Notes: generated by a model from the letters alone, not told the origin. Numbered from the stretch's first letter, positions 11,528-25,714 are shown. The stretch is 64,000 bases of DNA from Zygaena filipendulae (GCA_907165275.2 OU015669.1:8578501-8642500); one strand, 5' to 3'. Program-made: numbers and translations.

Positions 11528-14500
11528 ATCTGATATTTTTATACTTTCTCAAATGCACTGTTTGAAGAATATTAAATTATGCAATTATGTAATTTGGTAC
11601 TTGCCTAATAACGTCATCTGAAGTTTAATCAATAGGTGTTATTACACTAACGACGTTATTTGAAAATCACTCGAAAAAAAGCAATAAAACACATCCGAAT
11701 TTATCAGTCACACCTGTAATTTGAGTCAATCAATCCACGAATTTCGTTTAAAATTTAAAACAAACGATCGTCAACTTTAACACATTGCAATTGAATTGTA
11801 AATTCAACGGCATACGGAAGCTAATGAAGTTGTTTTAAATAACGACTCGGTTTCGTGTTCAAAAGTTTTCGATGATGGGTATGTAATGATTTTGTCATTA
11901 TTTTACATTCGAAAGTTGTAATTGACGTAAGTCAATTTAAGGTATCATAATTATTTTCGGATTACCCGACGCCAGCTTTAAAAGAATTATTTATTCAAGT
12001 ATTTTATCAATCAATTGCTGTTTTAATTGAATATGCTCGTCACACTTATGACAGAAACAATTCAAGTTTTCTATAGAACTTAACAATTATTATCTATTGT
12101 TATTTTACTTATTAAGATTATATTTGTATCAAATAACAGTAAACAAAACAAAATAACGCCTACATTTCTCAGTACGTACAGTTGTACATACGTAACAAAA
12201 GAAACTTATACAAAAAAAATGTGACCAATCAACTGCGTCACCTAACCGATCTCTAACCGGATATCCTTAATACCGTAGATACCTATCATTGTGAAAAACA
12301 ACTAAATATTTCCTGGCGTGCTCAAAAAATATCCACTTCATGAAACTGATCGTCGTTACTTTTACATTGTCCTAATACAATACCTACATTAAAACTGAAA
12401 TTATCATTTAAGAAAATAACCAAAAATGTATCTGTAATGAATGTGTTTGAGATCTGAAATATACGTATACAGAAGTCTTAGCAGGTTCAGTCTCAATTTA
12501 TGACAAGAAAATGGATGACAACTCAAAAAAAAGAACGAAATGCCATCGCTACAAAGCTTGGTACACAATGGCGTAGTAATTTTTCGAAACACTCAGAACA
12601 GCGTAATCGCCGGTCTCAGAAGACATAAATACGTAGATACCAACGAAACATCAAGCAAAATACAAGCATTATGTCCGTCCATTTGCTGAGCACCACTCGA
12701 CTCGAAGATGAGAAAGAATCCCCGTACAATAAATTTGGTAACTGACGTATAAGTGCTCGGGACGAGCGGCCACATTATGGAGGCAAATTGTGAACACCCT
12801 ACGACACTGGGCTAGTACCAAATCCAATTTCGTGGATGTACAAAAATTGGAAATGTTTTTATGCCTCTACGAAAGTATCTCATGTTTCTAAATAGCTTAA
12901 TTCTTATTTGGGAATTGTGATAAAAGAGTAATTACTCCAGGTAATTTATAAGAAAAAAAAAGAAACAGAAAAACGTGAAAATTCCGAAACCCGCCAACCA
13001 AAACGCAAAATGGTTTTTTTTTTGCAATACAACTTTTAAGAACCAAAGGAATTAATATCTCGTGTCGAAAAAATCGTATTAAGTAATGCTAACTATGTAG
13101 TTGATTACAAAAAGTGATTATTTAAATGAGAATCTACATGTTTCCAATGTAAAATAAACTGATGACTTTTCCAGTAATGCTGTATGTCTACAGTACGCAC
13201 CCAGTAAACGACTCGTAAGGAGGAGACATAGCTAGCTATAATCTGTGGAATGCGACCCCTGTAGTGTAATACAGTTGCCACCCTTGAGACCCGTGGGCCG
13301 CAGCTCAGAAAGGCGTAACTTCCATTTCATAATTTTCGATTTTCATTGGAATGTAATTGAATCATATCGATATCGGATTTGATTTTGTTAGATTTCTGAA
13401 CTAGAAAAAATCTTGAGTAAATCTTAGATAAGCTTGTAATACAAATCCTATAATACCTTATAAAATCTAAGCATTTTTATATCCCTTAACCTAGGCTAAT
13501 TCTTCAAAATAAGCACAAATACCAATAATAAAAATAATAATAAAGTTTTATTATCAGGCATCATGGGCCCATAGATAAATAATAAGTGACCGAAGTGAAT
13601 ATTAAGAACCAAAGAGGAAAACATTTCTATTTTTTTTTTAACAAATAGATATGAACATAGCAACTTACATAATATGGTTGTCTCCTTTTCTCTCTGAAGG
13701 CTAACTAAATTTTCCGTTCTTCTAATAGTTATTAGAATCTACATAGTAAGATGTTAGATAGTCTCAAATTCGACGAATTTGAAAATTGAATTTTAATCAT
13801 CGCGTCCTAAGTTTCGCTACATAAAAGTTGCCTAATTATAAACCAAATCTTATCATCTTGGTATCTAAAAGCAAACAAAACGAAAAACTCATTTACCTCC
13901 CTCTAGTCTCTAATCCAATATCAACTCGACGTCCAAAAGTAAAGAATTCATTAGCTCGTTCCAACCCACTCGACGTCACTTGGACTTTTGATTGGGGAAA
14001 TAAAAAGCCTGGAGACATCGTCTAATTCAAGAGGCTGTGAGAAGCCGAAATTGTTTGAATTGTTTGGTGGAACGTGACTCTACCAATTTTGCGGGCAGAT
14101 GTTTTAGGGAGAAAGAAAATTGGAGTTTTAGGTCTCCTCTAACGCTTTAGTAGTGATAGAATATATTGGAACAAGAATAGATACAGCTGCCACTGATGTG
14201 AAGTGAAGTGTGCAAGCCTGAAATAATATTTTAGTGTTCTTGAAGGTCAATCAAAACCAACGAATGAACATAAGACCATGAAAAAAATTAAAAATCTTAA
14301 AGTTCTAATCAATTTTTACGCGCAACCAAACTTTCCTTTGTGACCTTTTTTGAGAACTTTCTTACCACTAGGAAACGTTTTAAAAAATGACGCGCTGACA
14401 AAATTTACTTAAAAATTTAACTTTTTATTCAAATTTTTGTCGTAAAAAAGTCCAATTTTCAAATCAAGCGGTTAAGTTTGAGCCATTCATTTATCGTTAT

Positions 14501-15284
14501 ATCATTAACCATAAAACAGTCACGAGCACTCCCGCAAAGTGTTCCACTCCTAAATCACCTGCTTTGAATAAACGATCGATTTCCCGTACATGGATCGTAA
14601 AGCATAAGACCATTTTCAAACTCGAACACTTCTAGAGACACTGTTTTACGGTGAAACTGTGAACTACGTAAAATTATCTGACAAATAACATAAATTTGCA
14701 ATGTTATTCATTTTAGGCTTTTTCTTGCTTAGTCTCTTGGATAGTTTATTTACTTTATTTCTTTATCATCATCGAAAAAAAATATAACAATGAAAATTAC
14801 ATAATGTTTTTATAAATATGAAAAATATGAAAAACAATTATGCAGTTCAATCAATATTTATTATTTTGGAAGAAGTTCAAAACGAAATTTAAAAAAAACT
14901 ATAAGGAACTGCAACAAAGGACAAGTTCAAAATTTGAAGGCAAAACATCGACGCGGTAAAACACAGTGCAGCGCTGTAGGAAAACCTTATAAGCATCGAC
15001 GTATGTGATCATGGCAAGCAGATAGAATAGATGTGAGGCAATATCCATAAAGATTTTATTGTTGAACTAGGAGGATGTGTCGTAAAAGCGTACCTTACTG
15101 TGAAATATTCAGGAATTGATAGATTATGTGAGACCTTGCATAATGATTTCCTATTCAAACACATAATATAACAGCTTGAAGAACGAAACAGAATAGAAGA
15201 GCCAATAGAAAATATAAGTGTGTAAGATAGGTAATTCCTGACTAGTGTTTTATACGATATCAGTTGAAAATAAAAAAAAACAAT
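11528..15284. other. Long unique AT-rich stretch
   Basis: No supported gene. Frames at 12404-12775 and 13828-14025 have no homology-like content or splice support. A possible LINE tail, (AAT)n then AAAGTTTTATTATCAGGCAT, is at about 13525-13600. Confidence 0.4.
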
Positions 15285-15285
15285 A

Positions 15286-15455
15286 GACACGTATTTTTGG
15301 ATTTTTCAAATAAATGAAAATATACAGAGATAATGCGGATCACAGTTTAGGGTGGGGGCCATACAAACTGCACTGGTTAGTGACGTTACGCGAAATTTCA
15401 ACTCAATGTATCACCATTATTTTTTGATTACGTAAAAAAAGTAAAAATACGTGTC
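15286..15455. repeat. Possible fold-back repeat
   Basis: GACACGTATTTTT (15286-15298) and its complement AAAAATACGTGTC (15443-15455) are 13-bp perfect inverted repeats bounding a T-rich unit. No target duplication is clear. Confidence 0.3.
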
Positions 15456-16080
15456 CATTATTTTTTATTAACCTATAAGAAGGACTAAAAAAAAATGATT
15501 CAAAACATGCCCCTTATTTTTTTCATAAAGGTTTCACTCAAACAGCTAATCGAAGTGCATGTTAGGAAAATCGTTGATGAATAAGTGAGTTCTCTATAAA
15601 TTATTATAATCATTATGAAAACTTAGCTCTATCGGTATTAGTACCTTCTATGTCTGGTAATCATACATCAAAAATACCTACTCATTTTAAAACGTCAAAT
15701 TTTCCATTTAAATTCAAAATCCAATCTATACGCCGAATGATCTCAATACACTCGCCGTAATCAGGTATAATAAGATCAACTGGAAAAAAACAGCAGTCCC
15801 ATTTGTACTGTCGCCCACATTTGTCTGTCTGTCAGACCAATAAATAAGGAAAGAAAAACTAGTGGCCAATCCCGTCTGTGCCTTATCAGCTCTCATTGCT
15901 ACGAATGAATGTGGACGGTGAAAAAGAAAGAAGGTAATGATATCTAAAGAGTGGACACAACAAATTTAAACTTTTCCTGAGGATACTTATCCGCAAAAGA
16001 AAGTAATCACCCGATCACAATATTATTTATGTTAGTACGTGAAATATTGTCAGTATATCTACTGATTTATGCATAAGTAG
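15456..16080. other. Unique AT-rich DNA
   Basis: Nothing supported. Confidence 0.4.
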
Positions 16081-16195
16081 TCTATCTCCCATGGTTTCTC
16101 TTGCATTCCCGTCGGAATTCCTAATTAAAAGGTACCCTATGTCAGTGAAAGAATCAAATAGTTTTTGAGTTTATCCATTACACAACAAATAATCA
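16081..16195 (+). repeat. Family A remnant
   Basis: Degraded head (CCATGGTTTCTCTTGCATTC), then GGAATTCCTAATTAAAAGGT and ACCCTATGTCAGTGAAAGAA. Confidence 0.4.
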
Positions 16196-18825
16196 AATAT
16201 ACGAAAAAAAAATTCGATTTGTATAGACTATAGATAATATAGAAGTTAAACTTCGCTGGGTATGTCGGAAAAAAAAATTACGTTGCTAAGAACGGTTGAC
16301 TTTTTGTAATGTGTTTTAATTTTGCTTGCTGAGATTTGAAAGTGTCGTGGTATAAGCAACCCATGCCTTCTAGTAAAGATAGTAGGTATAATAACTAGAA
16401 TAGCTGTCGTTTCTTCAGCTCTTTATAGATATTTTTCAAGTAAAACATTCATTGAAACAGTTCAGGATCATTACTCTTTGCCCTCATTGTCCTCAATTGG
16501 GTTTGTGTTGCCAGAAAAACATATTTTTTACTTTATAGCAAATCATTTTTCAGTGTGACCATCGCCAAATTTCGTAATTGCAACAAGTTACTAGTTAAAT
16601 TGTGATCAATTCAAATAAAAAATGTATTTTAGGAGTAAGTATACTATAAAGCTGAGAATAGTCAGTTTAAAAGCAAGTGACGTACAAACTACAGGATTTT
16701 TCTATTATTTTCTAACAAAGCTAACTAAATTTTAGTAATTGTTCCATCATGTAGGTTAATAAAAAAAATATTGAACACGTAGGTATTTTTTCTTTTATAC
16801 GTAATCGAACAATAAAAGCGATATCGCGTGACTTCACGCCTTGATAACAGCTTTTTACGTCGTTATGATGTCAATGCTTATCATAATTTAACTGCCGTTG
16901 TTTAGTAAAATTCATTAATGACGAAAATTATTTTAAAATAAAAAAAAAAATCCTTAAAATGTTCATCACAATTAAAACCAAAACGAAATAAACAAACGAA
17001 GATTAAATTTATTACCCGTCCATACAATTCATTTGAATAAGAAGGAACGGTCATAAAAAAATATTCTAATGAAATCCAGACAATGGAAACCCATCAAAAG
17101 TTTTCTTTCAGTCCATTCGGAATCACGAGCGACGGTGCAACGGCAAGTTTTTTACGATTTCATAAAGCAACGAAACCAGTTTTTCATTTACACGGGTTTA
17201 GTGGTGATAAAATATAATTAAAATATTTTATACGCGACTGTACTTATCTCTGTTGTTGGCTTTGCTGGTTCTGTGCGAGCCGCTTTTAAAGAAGTGCTTT
17301 AAAGCTAGTGACACAATGGGAATTGAAAAAAATTTATGACAGCCATTTCACACACAAAATATAAAAAAAACCGCAGATATAATAAAACTTTTTTTTTATT
17401 TATTTATTTATTAACTAAATATTAGGTACATTCACTTATAGAAAGTTTAATTCAAAATTCCATTTACGATTCAACCAAATCAATCAATGTGTGTAAAACG
17501 GCGTGGTGGGAGCACAAATGCGTATACATATAGTACGGCGATTTTAAGTCAGATTATAAGTATAATACTTAAGCATTTTTAGTCTGACTTAAAATTACTT
17601 CGTTATTTTTCGTTTTCATTAGAAAATATTAATAACTATTCTATTATATTTGATGGTTATTTTAAAAAAAAACTTTTTTAGTTATAATAAAATAAGAAAT
17701 GATTAAATATAGGTGCCTAGGTAGACCAAGAAGTTTTATGTGAAGTGTGGTGGTGTGAATGCTATACTATACCACATCTTTGCAAAAAATAATTGCTGCA
17801 GCCAACTGTGCCACCGACCTAAGTAGTTAGGTAGTGGATATAATCAAAAGTGCTCAGTTTCACGAAATTAACAATTCTCCCGGCGCGTTTTATATTTCGC
17901 TATAAACATTAAATAATGTTATGTAGGTACGAGCTTTCGTTGTTTTAAAGAAAATGTTTATTTTTAAAATACCGTTCAATGTATTCAAATATTAAATGAA
18001 AAGTTAATTTAAAATGAAAAGAAAAACTAACTTTTCATATAACTTGTTATTAAAATTTAAACCAAAAATATAACTTACTATAGTTTTAATTAATGGTAGT
18101 GTGTATAGTGTATACTACATACCGTACGTTGCACATTATTAAATCAATAAAGCCTTAAGCTGCCATATTTTTTAAGATATTGTTTGAAAGTTAACTTATT
18201 AAGCTTACGTCCTTGTAGATAATTTTTACATAGAGAAACTGTTGAGGCAGTTAATACACAGCAGATAAATAGGTAAAATAAATATATTGGAAAGTAACAC
18301 AAAATACGACATACAAGGGGAATACAATTTTTTACCAAACATACTGACATAAACTAAAAGTAAATGTTGCTCGATGAGACATAAGAGAGACCAGGAAGGT
18401 GCTCTATCAAACAGAAACAAAGGTGATGTTACAAATAACTCATGTAATTTACATAATTGTATGTCACGACCGCGACTGGAAATTTTTAACATGCGCTAAA
18501 TTTCTCTCTCAATAAAGCGACCCGTCATTGCAACCAACGGAGAAGGATGGTAAGCCATGTAGCTCCTTGGGGAGAAAACGATCATCTGTCATTCGCGACG
18601 AACGCATAATTGGCAACGTCTCGTTTCTAATTAAAATTCAAATTGCTTTACAATTCGATTTCGTTTCGTTGAAACTTGAACTTAAGTTTGAGTTGATTTT
18701 CAAATAAATATCTATTAATTTTTTTTTGATGTTTTTATTTTATTACGATACAAATAATTTAAATAACAAATGAAATTTCCAGTTGGAACATGTGCGTGTT
18801 ATAAAATAAATTACTCACACTACAT
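16196..18825. other. Unique AT-rich DNA with one small hairpin
   Basis: ATTTTAAGTCAGA (17541-17553) pairs with TCTGACTTAAAAT (17583-17595). A T/TTTA tract is at about 17390-17415. The overlapping minus-strand frames at 18144-18492 lack coding character. Confidence 0.35.
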
Positions 18826-19130
18826 CTATACTTATAATAAAATTGTAGAGAGGTCAATTCTGTACATTGAATATATTCAAAACTAATATTGGAGGATGAA
18901 TGGTGATCGATACTAATGCCAAAAATGTAACCAGTAAATTTTTTGTCTGCCTGTCTGTCTTTCTGTCTGTCTGTCTGTGCACGCATGGGTCAAAAACTAC
19001 TGAAGGGATTTTAACCAAACTTGGTACGATTGTAGTCCATACTCCTGGGCAGGTTATAGGCTATATAACATAACGCTAAGACACATAGGAGCTGAGCAGT
19101 GACGATAAATTTGAAGCAAGTTGGATGAAA
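18826..19130 (-). repeat. Long family A relative (RTE-like 3' end)
   Basis: CTATACTTATAATAAAATTG, GAGGTCAATTCTGTACATTG, a (CTGT)n run, then ACTCCTGGGCAGGTTATAGG. From memory this is the longer retroelement 3' end from which the short family derives. Confidence 0.55.
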
Positions 19131-19314
19131 ATGCGCTTTCGAGCTCTTATCCTCGCATACTACTCAATCACGCAAAAACTGCTAAACGGATTTGGATGAA
19201 ATTTGGCATGCACGTTGACAGGGGTACAGAGAAGGACATAGGGTACTTTTTATCCCGGAATTTCCGCGGGAACTCCGAAATTACCACGGGTGAATCCGCG
19301 GGGCACAGCTAGTA
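19131..19314 (-). repeat. Family A copy, head-to-tail with the previous one
   Basis: TACTCAATCACGCAAAAACT to GAATCCGCGGGGCACAGCTA. The frame across it (19121-19312) simply reads through the repeat. Confidence 0.75.
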
Positions 19315-21591
19315 AAGAAATAAAATAGTAGGTATACGAAAGAAACTATATCCGATAGTATATTATTTCTACAGAGATGTATTGTACAATAATTGATTTA
19401 ATTTAAGAAAACTAACTAATTATGTAGGTGCCTACCCACTCAGTTTCCTCGAAACAAGCCAGTACCGTAATCCAAAATGCCCTCAGGTTAGAAATTAGCA
19501 GCAATTGAAAGAAAAAAAATAATGAAATCAACCAACCGTTCGCTATCTTCAAAGGCAACACTTAAATCTGCGTCTTACACACCATAAGGAAGCGTATTAA
19601 TTCAATAATTAAAACTGGCAAGTGCAGACACTTTGCTAATTTAACACCTGAGTTAACCCTTTTAGAGATAAAGGGTGCGCCGTTTAAGGTGTACATTTTT
19701 AATCGTTTCCACTTTGCGTTGCGTAATGGATGCTTTTGGGGTTTATAAAAACATTTTTTTTATTTTTTTTTTATTTATTCGTTTGCTAATTATGAAGCTG
19801 GTTGAACGTCGCTTGCAGCTTTGAAAATTTAATAGAGAGCTTTCATTAATTTAGTGAAAGAGACAAATTTTACTGAAATAAATAAGGAAATTTTAATCCA
19901 ATGGTCTGGCAACATTTCACTACGATGAGCTATCATACTGAGAGTAGGTCAAGTTATTGTATTGATGTTAAATAGTTTTACAATCTATTGTATTTATTAT
20001 ATCAATAGGTTACTGAGATTATAAAGTATATCATTTATTCAGTTTTCATATTTTAAGTGAAAAATTGCTTTAAAGCAATCTCTGAGCTATACTTTAGAGT
20101 TTAGAGGTTATATTCTAAGATTTCTCTTCTAGACTACGTAAGTACTTAGTTTTGACAGCATAGATTTGTAATAAGCACGAAAAAGTTGAATGAACATCGA
20201 AAATAGATTGCTAGTCATCACAGTGTCGAGTCAAACGTCATTCATCTTCCGGCCATTTTGCAAAAAGTAAGCATAGACCGTGGCATAGACTAAATAAGGC
20301 GCGGTCTTAGGAATTCAGCCGTTAAAGCGATTTAAAGCCATTATTTAATTGATTAGTATTATGCTTTTTTCACCAAAAACTTACAAATTCAACTACTGTC
20401 TTTCATTTTATTATACACTTTGCTGTTTTGTTATTCTTCGAACTGCGTTCATTATTAAATAAAATGTAAAATTTAAAGGTATATTGAGAACGTAAATGAA
20501 CTCGATAAATTTTTTTTACATTTTCAAATCAATGAAAATAATACTCGCAGTTTGATTTAAATAGAAAAACTCATGTAAAACTATAATTTACAATTTTTAA
20601 ACACGTCTGTGATAAAATATGCGCTTCGAGCGCCTGCATGGTGTTTGGTTGGTGTACCTCTATGATAAAATAACATGCATCACAATGACATGTAGAGTGT
20701 CTACATTTTGTATAGAATAATCGCTCAATGTTTCTGTAATCAAAATAATCTTAATTTTTTTCTTTTGAAATCAAATAGGTATATTTGAGCAGAGGGCAAG
20801 TTTTTTATTTAAGCTGCTTTGTTCTTGAAATAAGCAAATTTTTAACCAACTTCCAAAAAGGACGAGGTTATCATTCGATTGTATGTATGTTTTTTTTTTC
20901 ATAATTGCGTTGTGCGTTGTGTGAGGGTGCTTGACCATTCATTATTTTTTTATGAATTTCACTACTTGTTCGTTTACACACTGATATGTACATGCATTCA
21001 TCTATTTTAAATTATTTTTACAAAGTAACGATTAAATCAATCAAAATCCATTAACACAAAAATGACATTTCAAAAAATACAATACTTGCCAAAGAACATC
21101 GTAAAAATTCTGAAACTTAATTCATGGTGACCCTACAGCGCATGACGGACGGCGGATATGGCAGGACTAATGCCCTGTTTATTATAACAAGTGACGTTGC
21201 ATTACACTAGTGGAATTTAAACGCGATTTATACAGTTCAGGAGGTGTGGCGCGAGTCCGCAGACAGACACACCCTGTGTTTTTGCAACCATTTGCATACT
21301 GACAGTCGCAATAAAAGGGGGATTTGAGACGATTACTAGAGGAAGCTTTGAATTTTTCGTGAAAAATATTTTGTTATTAAATTTTTTTTTTACAAACACT
21401 GGCTGTTTTCGTAGTTTCATTGCTTGAATTTCAGGATTCGAATTATTGCGACATGAAATATGGACAAATAAATACATAGAATAGATAGATGTTCTAAATA
21501 CTTTACAATTCGCGAAATGCTAGCTGTTGCCGGCGGCTCTACACGCTTGAATTTTTAAAATTCGTTTGAAAAGTTTTCGATTTTAGCTTAA
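19315..21591. other. Unique AT-rich DNA
   Basis: No supported gene. GC-richer patches at about 20220-20340 and 21125-21210 hold no convincing frame. The second starts GGTGACCCTACAGCG, close to GGTCACCCTACAGCG at 41383. Confidence 0.35.
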
Positions 21592-21751
21592 AAATATTAT
21601 ATTAAAATGAAAAGATTTGTATGTTTGCAATGAATACTCTAAAACTACCGGTCCGAATTCTTTCACTATTAGGTAAAATGCTAATACCAACCCAAAATTA
21701 CCGCAGGAACTCCAAAGTTACCACGGGTGAACCCGCTGGGAACAGCCAGTA
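21592..21751 (-). repeat. Family A copy, diverged
   Basis: AAACTACCGGTCCGAATTCT, TTACCGCAGGAACTCCAAAG and a GGGAACAGCCAGTAT end. Confidence 0.6.
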
Positions 21752-21869
21752 TTATATAAAAGAGCTAGCACAAGATAGCAATATATTATATTAGTATTTA
21801 CGACCTTTATTTTATTTTATTTATTTTTAGGAAGACCAACAGCTTTAAAAAAAAAACCCGTTATTATTC

Positions 21870-22038
21870 CTAATCTTCTTCTTTATAAATAAAAATCTAT
21901 GTTTGTATGTCTGTCCTCTATGCGTTTCGAAACCATTGGTCCGATTGTGATAAAACTTTGGCGGGTTGTTCTGCGTGCGTCCGCAAAGGTTCCTGATACC
22001 ACAACTTTCGCGGGTGAAACCGCGGGGCACTGCTAGTA
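21870..22038 (-). repeat. Family A-related copy with a different middle
   Basis: Shares TATAAATAAAAATCTATGTT and the GGGTGAAACCGCGGGGCACT end, but has its own centre (GGTCCGATTGTGATAAAACT). Probably a sister sub-family. Confidence 0.6.
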
Positions 22039-23589
22039 TTGACTATAACTTCCTCTGTTTTTGTTGGTAACTTGTAGTCCATGCATCCGTTTATTCGTTC
22101 ATGTTGAAGACCAGTGTTTATAAAAATAGGGGTCGCTTATCAAACCTCAAAAAATTGGAAAGCTAGTTCCTCCGATACAATAATGACACATCACCACAAG
22201 CGCCTCTTTAACATGGTTACCAAGCCCCTATAGGAGAGTGATATTACCAAATGTTACATGAAAAGGGAGTCGTGTCGGATGTCGATCGTAAAAGTTTACG
22301 AACTAGCGCCCTCTGCGACGTATCGGCGACAATCATCTTAGTTGCACAGAGTACAGAGGGAAATTCAGACAGATCATTTAATACGCCTATCAGTTTAATT
22401 TTAATTTGAATTATTTTAGAAAAAAGTAAATGATGAAATCGGAATAGCGAATCGGATATTTTGATTACTTATCTTTGAATTCAATTTGCACTCTATATCC
22501 TAATTGTTTAAATATTTCGATAATTTAAGGCTTAATACATGTTTAAAGGAAAATTTACTAAATTATTGCATATATTTATTTACAAATGGGATTTTGACTA
22601 GTTTGTCTTTAGTGTCTGTTGATTGGATAGCTAGAGGTTAATATTTGATCCAAGCTGCGAGCTGAAGCTTGAAGTGTTAACTGGTCCTTAACATATTTAC
22701 TTAATATTATTCTTCTTCTTTTTTCTTTCTTTCTTCTTTCAGTCTTTCTATTTACCACCTCTGAAAAATTGAAACCGAGACCTCTCGTTTCATAGAACTC
22801 GTGGAATGTTGTTTTTTACGCACTTAATTTTATGTTTTACTTTTAAAGTTAAAAGTAAAACTTCTTTGGGCACAGTGATAGGAAAATTTCAAGCTTTGTA
22901 ACATTTTCAAACGAAACGATTCTGACGCACAGTGATTTCTCTTCAGTCAAGTGTGCTGCGTTTCAAGCGGTTTACATTCTAATTATTCATTTACATTAAG
23001 TACCCATTATGAAAAACGATGCCTTTAAATTACATATTTGGTGGTGATGTTAAGTTTTAATTAATTATGCACCTGCCTTACCCCAGTCTTTTTAGTACCT
23101 ACCTACCTAGCCTTAATTTAATTTATACACAGAGAATAATGTAAATTTAGCCTCAAACCGTCGCAGTGCACAGACAAACCAAATTTGGTTTTTGTTGCAC
23201 TGGAAATATGTGAATTTTTGTATTTTGTACTTATTGGTTTTTAATAAAAAAAAAAAAAAAAAAGTAATAGTATTTGATTTGATGTGAATACATAAGTCCT
23301 CTGTACATTTCCACAAGTCTGTGCGCTCTTGCGCTGAGATTTCAATAAACCTTGTCAGCCCTGATTGCCGCGTCTCAAGACATCTCTACATAATCGCCGT
23401 TAACTCTGACAGACTGACGTCGTTCACTCACTTTATAGTGGCCGTAACGTGTGTAGTTCCCATCGGTATATTCAATTCCGTTCGAGTTCCAGATTAGATA
23501 AGCGGAATTGTGGTGGTTTTGTAAAAAGGCGATATACAATATTTTCTGCCGATGGTTATGAAAGTTTCATCTTTGAAGTTTCATCATCT
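22039..23589. other. Unique DNA with an 18-A run
   Basis: No supported gene. A run of 18 A at 23246-23263 directly after TTTTTAAT looks like a retrocopy tail, but no recognisable body precedes it. A GC-richer patch is at 23330-23460. Confidence 0.35.
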
Positions 23590-23706
23590 TGGTTTTTTCC
23601 GCGGTAATTTCAGAGGTCCCGTGGGAATTCCGATATAAAAGTACCCTATCCTTTTCTGTACACCAAATAACGTGTATTTAAATTTGATCATCTAGTCAGT
23701 TGAGTA
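23590..23706 (+). repeat. Family A fragment
   Basis: TTTTTCCGCGGTAATTTCAG to GATCATCTAGTCAGTTGAG; the tail is missing. Confidence 0.55.
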
Positions 23707-24139
23707 TGAATAAAAAATAAAATGAAAAACATTTTATTAAGCACCACAATGACTAAAATCTTATGAAACAGAAGTTAATAAGTGGGTCCAAAGGGCAGCT
23801 TTATCACAAGTATTTATCGCTCAATTTATTATCACTTTGAAGCGATCTCTTCTAGGCCAGGTGGAGTACCTACAGATATATTTATAACAGTAAAACAGTA
23901 TAGGTAGGTGGAGTGGTTAAGGCTTCTTGAACTATTAAACAAACATTTGTATTTATTTATCCAGGTAATTTTTATAACATTTCCCTCCAAAAGAAATTTC
24001 ATGGAATTTTAATGAATATTTGAAAAAATGTTCCGAAATTGTTTAACGAAATTAAAAAAAAAGAAAAAAAAGTCACGAATTAGTCCAGCCGTTCTCGAGT
24101 TTTGCAATTTGCGACAAAGGACAATGCCAATCATTGTAT

Positions 24140-24905
24140 GAAGAGTGGACCAAGTGCTGCCCAGAATAAAGTCATAGTACATTATGTTTCTTAGGGTAGT
24201 AGTAGTCTGTAAAATAAAGCGCATCTAATTCTATTCCAGGAGTCGTGAAAAAAAAAAGTTTTTGTTGAGATTTATTGGGAAACGATAAACTTGCATGGAA
24301 GGTAGACCAAGTGCTGCCCAGGATGTAGACATAGTACATTATGTTCCTTAGGGTAGTAGTAGTCTTTAAAATAAAGCGCATCTAATTCTATCCCAGGAGT
24401 CGTGAAAAAAAAAAGTTTTTGTTGAGATTTATTGGGAAACAGTAAACTTACATGAAAAGTGGACCAAGTGCCGCCCAGGATGTAGACATAGTACATTATG
24501 TTCCTTAGGATAGTAGTAGTTTGTAAAATAAAGGGCGCCTAATTCTATCCCAGGAGTCGTGAAAAAAAAAAGTTTTGGTTGAGATTTATTGGGAAACAAT
24601 AAACTTGCATGGAAGGTAGACCAAGTGCTGCCCAGAATGTAGACATAGTACATTATGTTCCTTAGGATAGTATTAGTTTGTAAAATAAAGGGCGCCTAAT
24701 TCTATCCCAGGAGTAGTGAAAAAAAAAAGTTTTAGTTGAGATTTATTGGGAAACCATAAACATTCATGGAAGGTGGACCAAGTGCTGCCCAGGATGTAGA
24801 CATAGTACAATATGTTCCTAAGAGTAGTAGTAGTCAGTAAAATAAAGCGCGTCTAATTCCATCCTAGGAGTCGTGGGAAAAAAAGGTATTATTTATTGGG
24901 TAAAA
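24140..24905. repeat. 157-bp tandem array, about 4.8 units
   Basis: The landmark CAAGTGCYGCCCAG recurs at 24151, 24308, 24465, 24622 and 24779, exactly 157 bases apart each time. Units share TAGTACATTATGTTCCTTAG, TTCTATCCCAGGAGTCGTG and an A-run. The last unit is truncated. The similar overlapping minus-strand frames are an artefact: 157 is one more than a multiple of three, so each unit shifts frame. Confidence 0.95.
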
Positions 24906-25127
24906 ATAAATACTTAATTACAATAACAATAAATAAATGCTTTTCCCGATGGAGGGATGTATATTTTTGAGGAGTTCTACTGATACACACTATCAGCTCC
25001 ACTTCACCACATGCACTGTGATGAGCATAAACTGCTCAGCAACCACCTTAAAGTAATCGAATCGCAACCTGTGAAATACCTATTATTGAGTAGTTCCGCT
25101 AGTCATCTGTTGTCTTCATCATTAGTT

Positions 25128-25503
25128 TCACTTCACTAAATGGTGCTTTCCGAAAGCAAATGCATGAAATATTCCAAAAAATACCCAAAATTGGTAGGTG
25201 TGCCTATAATATTTGATAAGTTCCCTCCATTCCTCCAATATCCCATCATCAGATCCTGACCTTATGACAGTGGTACCACCTCGGAAGTATACCCTTTCAA
25301 CCAAAAAAAGAATTTTCCAAATCGGTCCAGTCGTCTTCGAATAATCGGGGAACATACATACTATATAAAACGTACAAACAAAACTGACGTTAATTTTTTT
25401 TCTCCGGGACCGATTTTGAAAAAAAAATAATTTTTCAATATAAAGCAATGCAAGGAACTCAGTCAAGGTAGTCCTACTCCTGGGCAGCATTTGGTCCATA
25501 CCC
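25128..25503 (-). repeat. Dispersed repeat remnant, not a gene
   Basis: A 123-codon minus-strand frame covers this stretch. The DNA resembles a lepidopteran dispersed repeat (CCATCATCAGATCCTGACC, AATTTTCCAAATCGGTCCAG). Its end TGGGCAGCATTTGGTCCA is the inverted form of GGACCAAGTGCTGCCCA of the 157-bp array. The frame has no ATG of quality and no domain. Confidence 0.5.
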
Positions 25504-25714
25504 TGTCAATCTCCTTTCCTTTTATTTATATACTCGTAGATTGAGATGTCTAAAACTTATAAAATCCCTTTTCACTATATCACTCTAAAAGAGTGTGTTC
25601 ACTTTCAGTAAAAAAGTGAACTTACAGCTGCATATTTTCTGCCGCTAACACAGCAGCCTACTTCCATAGTCAGCGGCGTCTGAGCCACAAATCGGCGACA
25701 TGTTTTTTATGTTC

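Noticed and set aside
24009..24653. Series of similar minus-strand frames of about 70 codons
   Set aside because: They run through the 157-bp tandem array; the repeated peptide changes frame from unit to unit.
25128..25499. 123-codon minus-strand frame, the longest in the window
   Set aside because: The DNA looks like a dispersed repeat, the frame has no domain, and it ends in the inverted form of the neighbouring array motif.
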